The notes under the pieces are model-generated. The model was not told where the DNA came from. It saw only the letters and a list, made by a program, of their open reading frames with translations, and made no database searches. From contig QRDG01001725.1 in the NCBI GenBank assembly GCA_012064385.1, positions 992,001-1,056,000 of the forward strand: DNA of 64,000 nucleotides, read 5' to 3'. Shown here in pieces: positions 56,256-64,000 of the stretch; the stretch's first letter is position 1, and every line of letters starts with the position of its first letter. Made by a program: the position numbers and the translations under genes. Origin of the DNA: Puccinellia tenuiflora. Its lineage: Eukaryota > Streptophyta > Magnoliopsida > Poales > Poaceae.

Positions 56256-56609
56256 TGTTTATTTTTATGGTGATCCAAATCCGTTTCTATAAGTGAGAAG
56301 GCTAACGACGGAGTGAAGCGAGGCCCGCCGCCGGTAGGCTTGGGCCGAAGCGAAGCGGAGACCTATTGTTGCCGACCTAGTTTAGGTCAGGACCACTATA
56401 AATACGTCTTGTAAGTCGCCGCCGGAGATAAGCCACACATTGTAAATCCCGGCGCGTTTGTAACCTCACCCCGAAATAGTGAAGTATTGCTGGCTGGCGC
56501 CCGTGGTTTTTCTCTTCCTTGTTGGAAGGGTTTTCCACGTTAAAATTCTTGTGTCCCCGTTGGTTTGATCATGCCTAATTTCATCGTTGTTTTGCTATCG
56601 TCTGTAACA
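56256..56609. mobile_element. Solo LTR (354 bp)
   Basis: It starts TGTTTATT and ends GTAACA, flanked by the 5-base target duplication ccacc (56251-56255, 56610-56614). Blocks A copies are uninterrupted at the site (gtgccaccaaggggagaaacgg). It contains ccactataaatacg, a TATA box on the plus strand. No internal region remains, so unequal recombination between two LTRs is the likely origin. Confidence 0.92.
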
Positions 56610-56652
56610 CCACCAGGGAGAAACGGAGAACAAATTTAAGGTGGTAGGCTGA

Positions 56653-57147
56653 GTTCGGAACGTAGGTGTGAAAAACCTTGGAATAGACAGAAACAAAGGA
56701 ATAGGAAAGGAATGTAGAAGCAAAACTAAGGATCATCAAACCATAGGAAGACTATAGGAACGAGCGTTCGGTAGGACGAAGGAAAAAACTCATCAAAAAT
56801 TTGGATTCCTATAACTCGTAGATAATTTTATTGCTGCCTTGCACAAATGTCTGATTCTTTTATGGAGCTAAACACTAGCTGCTGTCGTACCCACATGGAT
56901 GGACTTTTTTATTCGGGATAATCTGGCATTACCTGTGTCCATGCACCGCAGCGAACCTCCACCTCGGGCTTCCGCCCAAAAACCGAACTCTCGGTGGATG
57001 TTTTCAATGCTCTAGAATCGCCGTGGGAATGGAACTTTTCCTCTGTAACACTGTTCACATTTCCTTGGTTCCAAACGCTCACATAGGAAAAAATTCCTTA
57101 GGAACCACATTCCTGCAAAATTCCTACGCAATTCCTGTGAACCGAAC
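56653..57147. mobile_element. MITE-like DNA transposon remnant
   Basis: About 495 bp present only in block B. The left end reads gagttcggaacgtaggtg, and the right end (reverse complement) starts aggccccgttcggttcacagg, giving imperfect inverted ends with a gttcgg core. Internal cttaggaa/ggaatag words are repeated. No coding capacity. Probably a hAT- or Harbinger-derived MITE; the target duplication is not clear. Confidence 0.55.
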
Positions 57148-57499
57148 GGGGCCTAGAAGTACAAGCTAGCAAAATAGGCATTTGAACGGGCATATGCCCC
57201 ATTTTCAAAAATCCTTTTTCTAAATGGTAGAAAAATTTGACAAAATTTGTCAGATTCTATATGTGCGTAGAAAGTTTCATCGAAAAACAACTATTTTTTT
57301 GATCTGTGTAAAAAAGATAAAAGAATGTCGTGTGAAAAGTGTTTTTTTCCGCTATCAAAATTTATCTTTTTTGTGGAGGTAAAATAAAAGGTTAATTTTT
57401 TGCAAAACTTTGTGCCGTGCGAATATTTCAGAAAGATGTACACATAAAAATTTATTTCGGAATTTTTAGACAATTTAAAGTGCACTTAAAATAAAATAA

Positions 57500-58358
57500 A
57501 AATTAAAACGGGGCAGATGCTCCCGTGTTCACATCGTCCACTCTCAAGCTAGCTAAGCATATCCCAGGTAACAAAATGACTGTAGAGCCATTCACCGTTT
57601 CGAGCCAAAACATAAGAAGCTCGATGAAAGCGTTGCGAAATCAGCCGCAAAGGCATGTGGCATTCCTCTACGGAAACAGACCAAGCATTCTTACACTACC
57701 TGAAGCGAGTCAGATTCCGCAACAATCCTGGTATCACCTCCAGCCGCAGCTGAGACACGTCAATGGCGTTTCCTGAATACATGCATACCAGCTCCCAGCA
57801 ATGGTCATTCTTCCTTCATTCCTTGCTCATATCTGGTGATAGCTCCATTGCTTCACCTGTATTATCATCTACAGTAAAAGGAACCGTCAGGTTGATTTCG
57901 GCAAACCGCTGGCTGGTTTTTGCACCCGTGCCTTTCAGCATGGCAAACATTTTTTGTTAACTTCCATGCCATACCATTAATGGAAAGAGCAGACATGGCA
58001 GCAGATTTAATCTTTGCACTAACAGGCCATGAATTTTGGAGCTCTCATCTATAAAATGGTTAATACCTAGAGCCTTCCACACCTTATAACCCCATACTAC
58101 TGTGTGAAAAGACTGATTTATATCTCCTGCACCTTGAGAGCAGACGGTGCATTAGGAGGAAGCATAATAAAGGAAGTGGCACAACAAACCGAACCAGACA
58201 TAAACTGATTTACATAGACTTAAAAGTTGTAGCACAAGTCAGACCAGGCAGTCCGGTGAACACTAGAGGAAGCCATGTGGCAAGCACATTTAACAACTGT
58301 ACAGAATGTGCACGCGGATGAACCAAACCAGGATGCTACTGAATTGGCGAAATTACGT
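57500..58358. other. RPA1 3' flank, block B copy
   Basis: Matches 24640-25497. A 44-codon minus-strand frame at 57816-57950 (MFAMLKGTGAKTSQRFAEIN) looks protein-like but ends quickly and is frameshifted in block A. No other gene is seen. Confidence 0.5.
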
Positions 58359-60686
58359 TCAGAAGTTACGGACATATGATTGCCGGTTGAATCCTCCTGA
58401 TGTCGGCACCATTGCCTATGGCTGGCGCTGAGCGCCAGCAGCCAGCCCTGGACAGTCCTCTAGCGAAGTGCCCGGCTGATTACATTTGTGGCACAAGCCT
58501 GAGCTGGCACTGGCAGCTGAAAGAACCATAGGCACTAGCCGTGAAGCCACCACCTGCTGCAGGTTCGCGGCATATCCATGGCTGCTGCAGATGGGTAGTA
58601 GGCATCCTGCCAGATGGGCTTAATTGCCTGCCCAAACTGATTTGGGCCAGACATATTCATGACATAGGAATTGTTGGAGGTTAGCATAGTCTGTCCATAT
58701 TCCGAGTTGGTGAAACCAGCATTGACAGCAGCAGCACCATTCACCCCAGGGATCGAGCCCAAGCCATCCTCCACCAAAAAGCTATCAATCACTCCCCGAA
58801 GAAAGTGACACTCCTTTGATGTGTTGTCTAATTTTTCAACCTTCATGATGTTGCATTCACACGCGGCTCGTCATTGTAGGTTTCTTCCTTGACTTTCAGA
58901 TTGAATAGGTATTGCTGATAACGGGCCTGCTGTATGATTTTCTGCGAACTTTACATCATCTTGATCTTCATTTTTTATCTTGAAAAGTTCTTGCGCTGTG
59001 AGGCCAAGTATCTCCTTGCCAGCATCTTGGAACGCAGTTGCATAGGTAGTCCCAGTGTGATCCTGGATCTGACACACCAGCAAGTACCTATACTCACACT
59101 CGTGAGAGCTCTGCTCGCATGTTTCACAATACCAGATGCCGTCACCATTATTTGTGACCTTTTGTTGCAGTGCTTACCATTAGCCTCCGCGGTGCATGCT
59201 GGATAACAAAAATTATCAGTGTTAATGTGTGATATTGCACCTTTAACGGTGATCCAAACAGGCTTCTCTGATTGCCCCAACTTTTCATCCTTGATCTGTG
59301 CAGTTGTTTTCCGGACATCGGTCCTGCCCATGCTTGATGATAAAGAAGTCCATGCAGCGAGTTTTCCTTCGGTTATGTACCACTGCCTCAGCCTTTCAGC
59401 ATCAGAGAAATCTGGATTTATTTTTAATAAACTTGAGCTGATTGTACCCACGGTTCTGCCATTGTATTCACCAACACGGCCAGATTTGAGGGCAAGTATG
59501 GGATTCGAACCAGAATCACCAACGACTGCAGCTGCTGACCTTCAGCATTACAGAAGTCGCCCCAAAAGGTTATGTCCACGCTGCAACCAGACATGTCCTT
59601 CAGTTGAAGGACTCTTTTCTGGACTTCCAAGCCATTCTTCCGCATTATTGTAAAACAAGGGCTAACTGATGTAACAACTGCAAGCAAATCTACAATGGCA
59701 TCTATATCCATGTTTGCAATTTCGCTGATTGGCCGGAAATTAAATTGCTGCCCAGGGATACTGCTATCATCCACAGAACAAACTTCTATAGACGTTGAGA
59801 GTTCAAGTTCAATTCATAGTCATTATTTAAAGAATTAAATTCTTGTTTGCAGGTTTCAACGATCCTCTAGTATCAAGTACACCTTATCAACCTCAATTTG
59901 TGTAGAACTGATCAACTACCTCACCAAAGCCTGTGGCACGAATTTCCCCACCCTGTGCATCAAGAAGATCGATGGAGAAGAGCTTCCTGGACCTTTTGCA
60001 TTGGCATAGTGCTTGACATGAGTCTTCACAGTCACCCTAGCCTTTTTGTCCATGTACGTTGGTATGGTTCAGTGCAGCAATCGGGATAACACGAGTGGCA
60101 GCTTCATTCTTACCAACTGGGCCCTATTTCTGGATGTTGGGGTGGCTGCTGATACAAGGCTGTGCAGGACGCCCGTAATATTGCCGGGGCCAAAGCTTGG
60201 AGGTGGCTGCTGATACAAAGGCTGTGCAGAACGCCCGTAAATATTGCCAGGAGGGCCAAAGCCCCCAGCTGTTCCAGGAACCGCCGACCTTTGGTTCTGA
60301 TGAGAGTTCAGTAAAGGCCGCTGAGAGTGTGGCTGCACCACATTGGCTTTCATTGTGTTCTGTGCCGACATTGTACCTTAAGATCCACCAGGCAACACAT
60401 TATTTAGGACCAGGAACTGTCTGACACAATAGAAGAATCACTGTGCCGTGAACACCATTGTAAGATCCACCATATGACATATTGTTAGCACGCTGCTCCA
60501 CCCTTGGGGCAACAGCAGACCCCAGCATGCCTGGGTCACCGGAATACTTTCCATTATTTGTTTGAGCAGTATTGGGCGGTAAGTTGGCCTCATTTCCCCA
60601 AGGTAAAGGTTTGTCATAATTCTTCGGTGTCCCGATTTTTTCGCACTCACTTTGCAGAACATCAAGTTCGACAACAATAAGTATCC
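58359..60686 (-). pseudogene. RPA1: RPA1 (RPA70), block B copy, frameshifted
   Basis: Covers more of replication protein A subunit 1 than copy A. The frame opens after a splice acceptor near 60687 (ttgcattcag) with ILIVVELDVLQSECEKIG, the end of the N-terminal OB fold. A Gly/Pro/Gln linker follows, then DBD-A (KTHVKHYANAKGPG; EIRATGFGEVVDQFY), DBD-B (MDIDAIVDLLAVVTSVSPC; SVDITFWGDFC) and DBD-C with its zinc ribbon (CYPAC and WYCETC). The CCHC knuckle region near 58480 is disrupted. At least six single-base frame changes are visible (for example near 59930, 59510, 59162, 58938, 58857 and 58440-58560). Either a decayed gene or an inaccurately sequenced real one; the first exon would lie in or beyond the gap. 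Confidence 0.8.
60100..60260. repeat. RPA1: Short tandem duplication in RPA1 linker
   Basis: The segment gctgatacaa(a)ggctgtgcag...gcccgtaa...attgccggg/aggccaaagc occurs twice about 60 bases apart, with an indel. It extends the Pro/Gln-rich linker between the N-terminal domain and DBD-A. Confidence 0.7.
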
Positions 60687-60699
60687 TGAATGCAACGGA

Positions 60700-61043
60700 G
60701 AAGAATTTTCAGCTCACAAAACGGTACTTACAAAAATATGAGCAATTTGAAGAAGAGGTTGGTGAATATAATAGCTACACGCCCCTTTAGATTTCAAAAT
60801 CCAGCCTTCCTATGGTATCTGCTATGTGATAGAATTGTGCATGTCTAATTATAGCCACAAGAACAAACAAGGTTACAAACGCGTAATGTAAATTGTTTGT
60901 TAGTTTGACAAGGCAGTCACAATCATAAGAAGATTCTAGGCCATCGCTTGGCATAAATGTGGCAACCTATTGTACTGCAGCAAACATACAAAGATGATGC
61001 CATGGGATGATAAAATCCTACACAACAAAGGTAGTCTTAAGAA
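60700..61043. other. RPA1 intron-like sequence up to gap
   Basis: AT-rich, no coding signal. It lies upstream of the RPA1 acceptor and probably is intron. Confidence 0.4.
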
Positions 61044-61986
61044 NNNNNNNNNNNNNNNNNNNNNNNNNNNNNNNNNNNNNNNNNNNNNNNNNNNNNNNNN
61101 NNNNNNNNNNNNNNNNNNNNNNNNNNNNNNNNNNNNNNNNNNNNNNNNNNNNNNNNNNNNNNNNNNNNNNNNNNNNNNNNNNNNNNNNNNNNNNNNNNNN
61201 NNNNNNNNNNNNNNNNNNNNNNNNNNNNNNNNNNNNNNNNNNNNNNNNNNNNNNNNNNNNNNNNNNNNNNNNNNNNNNNNNNNNNNNNNNNNNNNNNNNN
61301 NNNNNNNNNNNNNNNNNNNNNNNNNNNNNNNNNNNNNNNNNNNNNNNNNNNNNNNNNNNNNNNNNNNNNNNNNNNNNNNNNNNNNNNNNNNNNNNNNNNN
61401 NNNNNNNNNNNNNNNNNNNNNNNNNNNNNNNNNNNNNNNNNNNNNNNNNNNNNNNNNNNNNNNNNNNNNNNNNNNNNNNNNNNNNNNNNNNNNNNNNNNN
61501 NNNNNNNNNNNNNNNNNNNNNNNNNNNNNNNNNNNNNNNNNNNNNNNNNNNNNNNNNNNNNNNNNNNNNNNNNNNNNNNNNNNNNNNNNNNNNNNNNNNN
61601 NNNNNNNNNNNNNNNNNNNNNNNNNNNNNNNNNNNNNNNNNNNNNNNNNNNNNNNNNNNNNNNNNNNNNNNNNNNNNNNNNNNNNNNNNNNNNNNNNNNN
61701 NNNNNNNNNNNNNNNNNNNNNNNNNNNNNNNNNNNNNNNNNNNNNNNNNNNNNNNNNNNNNNNNNNNNNNNNNNNNNNNNNNNNNNNNNNNNNNNNNNNN
61801 NNNNNNNNNNNNNNNNNNNNNNNNNNNNNNNNNNNNNNNNNNNNNNNNNNNNNNNNNNNNNNNNNNNNNNNNNNNNNNNNNNNNNNNNNNNNNNNNNNNN
61901 NNNNNNNNNNNNNNNNNNNNNNNNNNNNNNNNNNNNNNNNNNNNNNNNNNNNNNNNNNNNNNNNNNNNNNNNNNNNNNNNNNNNNN
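61044..61986. other. Assembly gap (943 N)
   Basis: A run of N. Nothing can be said about its content; the missing first RPA1 exon could lie here. Confidence 1.
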
Positions 61987-62149
61987 GAAAAGTTTCAGCC
62001 CGAGGGAATATGTCTCGTAGAAAGGGAGGGAGATCACAAAAGGTATTGCACTCGATCGTGTGGCTTCTGCACAAATGACATACTTATTTTTTTAAAAATT
62101 GTGAGGGAAAAGTAGATTTTATTGATCACATAATCATAGAGTCATTATA

Positions 62150-62272
62150 CTTCCTCCGTTCCGAAAAAGGATGTCACAGATTTTTCCATTCATGAATGTA
62201 TCTATATGTAAAACACGTCTAGATACACTTATGGATGGAAAAAGTTGTGACATCTTTTCGGGACGGAGGGAG
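62150..62272. mobile_element. Stowaway-type (Tc1/Mariner) MITE
   Basis: 123 bp. Ends cttcctccgttccg and cgggacggagggag form inverted repeats, flanked by TA on each side (62148-62149, 62273-62274). The interior is palindromic (acagatttttccattcatg ... atggatggaaaaagttgtga), so the RNA would fold into a long hairpin. Confidence 0.93.
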
Positions 62273-62356
62273 TAAATAATTTCACGCATGCAATCTGGAG
62301 CAACCCCGCGTCCGTCCAGGAGCGCTCCCATATCGCCACCGCCGCGCCCGGGGTTA

Positions 62357-62805
62357 GAGCAACTCCAGCCGGCCCCCCCAGCAGCCCCCAGGAGCACTTT
62401 TTGGTCATCGGCGGACGAAAATCCTATCAGTCGCGCCCCCAGAACGTTGTTTTTCGCCGGATTAGAGCAAAAAATTCCCCCGGCGTCCCAAGCCGAACCT
62501 AGCGCGCTGGGTTCGGCCTGGGGGCGCCGGCAACTCGTTTTTACATGCAGCAGCCCCACAGTCAGCCGCCCACTGTCCTCTCTCTCCTCCTTTTCTCCTC
62601 TCTCCTTCTTTTCTCCTCTCTCTCCTCTCACTTTTTTCCACCTACCGCGTAGCAGCACCACGAACCAACGGCTGGAGTGTACTGGGTTGGGGGGCTACTG
62701 GGAAATAGGCCGCCCCAGGACGCCCCCAGGACGCCGGTGTCCCCCCAGGCGGCCGTTTTTTCGTCGGCATATCGCGCTTGGGGGGCGCAACGGCTGGAGT
62801 TGCTC
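62357..62805. mobile_element. Harbinger/Tourist-type MITE
   Basis: 449 bp with inverted ends gagcaactccagccg and cggctggagttgctc, flanked by TTA target duplications (62354-62356, 62806-62808). GC-rich interior, no transposase. The TTA duplication and GAGCA-CTCCA ends fit a PIF/Harbinger-derived family common in grasses. Confidence 0.88.
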
Positions 62806-62808
62806 TTA

Positions 62809-63164
62809 GCCGCGGCGCCTCCTCCATCGAACCGGTCGCGGGGGCAGCGAATCTTCATGAAGCTTCGGGGGGCGAGCGGAAAGGACGTGGTTTCGAATCT
62901 TGGAGAGTAGGTTTTTTTTTTGGCGTTGGTAGTGTGGCAGTGTAGCAGAGGCAAGTGCATACAATATGTAAATATATTTCTGTTATATGATACCAAATGG
63001 TTATAATATATGATATTGTAGTTGTTGTTACTTAGGATAGCGAGGGAGTAGCCCTGTGGTAGGTGTTGGTGTGTGTAACCATGTCTCTCGTCTGCAAGGA
63101 CCTCGACATCTATAATCTAATTATGCCTTCTATAGAAATGTGGTGTGCTATTGGCGCACTTTTG
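62809..63164. other. Spacer, no gene seen
   Basis: Contains a G/T-rich piece (62905-62950) that resembles 41107-41165. Otherwise unremarkable. Confidence 0.4.
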
Positions 63165-63721
63165 TCGGATTCGTGGGTTCCGATGGACCTATGTTCTTCC
63201 ACGGGGTTGAAAGCTAGCCTACCGACGAGATCTCTGGAGGTTTACCCAGGTTCAGGACACCATTGCAGTGTAAAATCCTACTCCTGCTTGTCTGGTTGTA
63301 TTACGGGTGCTCATTGTTTGAGTTCCGAACCGTGAGGTGTTCGAACTCTCCTACTTGGGACTGGACCAAAGTTCCTCTCCCCCTACAATGGAGGCATTGA
63401 TCCGCCTTTTATAGTGACCTGGACCTCTTCCTCTTGGCGGGAAGGGCAACCACAATTGGGCAGGAGAAGACAGAGGAGGGTGCGTGGCTCGCTGACGTCG
63501 TCCTCCAGAACGGGTCCCTCAACGGGAGCTTTAAGCATCAAAGAGGGAAGAGTCCTCTCGTCCTTGGTCTGGTCTTGCACCGTCCCAGTCTTTAATCACC
63601 AAAATGGGCAGACCGCCCCGTACGTAGCTCTGCTGTGTATTTTTGGCATAATCTCCTCCCTCCGTGGGGCAGCCGCAGAGAGGCCTTCGTTTGGACGCCT
63701 CGCGAGGCGGGCTTGGTGACA
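63165..63721. mobile_element. Possible LTR or solo LTR (557 bp)
   Basis: Begins TGTCGG and ends GTGACA, the inverted TGTC/GACA ends typical of Gypsy-type LTRs. On the minus strand there is a TATA box (ctataaaagg, near 63405-63415). No target duplication, PBS or PPT is visible, so the boundaries are tentative. Confidence 0.35.
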
Positions 63722-63745
63722 TGGTTATGATCATCGGGTCTTACC

Positions 63746-64000
63746 TGTCGGGTACCCGGTGGCCATTACTCGAAAGGCTCGTCAGCTAGCACGTCTGGAG
63801 GAAGGCCCAGGCCCATGTAAAGGGCAGCACAAGGTCCCTTGTTGGGCCAAATTAGAGTTAGGGTTACGCTCTAGACCTTGTAACCTACCCGGATGCGGAT
63901 ACCCGAGACTCAGCCTGCTATAAAGGCTGGGAGGAGCCGCCGGGTAGAGGGATCTTGAAAGGACATTGTCCGTTAATCTTGTTTTGACGTTTGATTACAA
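63746..64000 (+). mobile_element. Possible LTR start, running off the window
   Basis: Starts TGTCGGGTACCCGG and has a plus-strand TATA box (ctataaagg at 63918-63926), as in LTRs of grass Gypsy elements. The other end and internal region lie outside the window. Confidence 0.4.

Larger units (their letters stand above)
52550..60700. repeat. Segmental duplication block B
   Basis: The sister of block A (14300-41106). It begins with the shared tagaaaagtagacactatcat and runs through the small gene, LINE remnant, RPA1 3' flank and RPA1. Private features: extra sequence at 52585-52745, a 330 bp insert at 53386-53716, a solo LTR (56256-56609) and a MITE-like insert (56653-57147). It lacks the MULE, the Copia and the tandem sub-duplication. 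Confidence 0.85.

Noticed and set aside
60970..62115. Long open frames spanning 61.0-62.1 kb
   Set aside because: They cross the N gap; the apparent length is an artefact.

Overview
The window is plant nuclear DNA, almost certainly from a pooid grass (wheat, Aegilops or barley relatives, or Brachypodium). Non-LTR and Copia retrotransposons, CACTA transposons, a Mutator-like element, and Stowaway- and Harbinger-type MITEs are nested in one another. Host genes are few, small and duplicated. There are no bacterial operons, no CRISPR array and no RNA gene I can support. The sequence is an unfinished assembly with a 943-base N gap at 61044-61986.

Layout. (1) 1-14236: a 5.3 kb unit present twice in tandem (1-5376 and 5377-13738) plus the start of a third copy. 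Each full unit carries one small minus-strand gene (2707-3012, 11075-11380). Only the second unit contains a 3.1 kb 5'-truncated LINE (5946-9037). (2) 14300-41106 (block A): a segmental copy with a third small gene (14521-14778), a 5 kb Mutator-like element holding gene fragments (15848-20892), an internally tandem-duplicated stretch rich in LINE remnants (about 21230-24640), and an RPA1 (replication protein A large subunit) pseudogene. A Copia retrotransposon (26647-40944) splits that pseudogene, and the Copia is itself split by a 9.3 kb CACTA transposon (31367-40668). (3) 41107-52545: a repeat zone with two direct copies of a 1.7 kb sequence, a second, non-autonomous CACTA (43410-47768) containing a 660 bp tandem array, and a 103 bp-period satellite with a trimeric higher-order pattern, interrupted by a short retroposon (51154-52236). 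(4) 52550-about 60700 (block B): the sister copy of block A, with the fourth small gene (52924-53190), LINE remnants, a solo LTR, a MITE and a second, frameshifted RPA1 copy. (5) 60700-64000: the gap, two clear MITEs and LTR-like sequence running off the end.

The likely expressed host genes are the four small paralogues (85-101 residues). All are minus-strand, and each has a TATA box about 77 or 107 bp upstream of the ATG. Their C-termini recall the DUF761 motif, but their function is unknown. Everything else is transposon-encoded or broken. Target-site duplications let the insertions be ordered: RPA1 was duplicated with the block, copy A was then hit by the Copia (its two 167 bp LTRs differ at 2 positions), and the Copia was then hit by the CACTA. 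The most unusual items are the composite CACTA, which carries an intact unexplained 362-codon ORF antisense between a C48-protease-type accessory gene and a truncated TNP2, and the 103 bp a-b-c satellite array.
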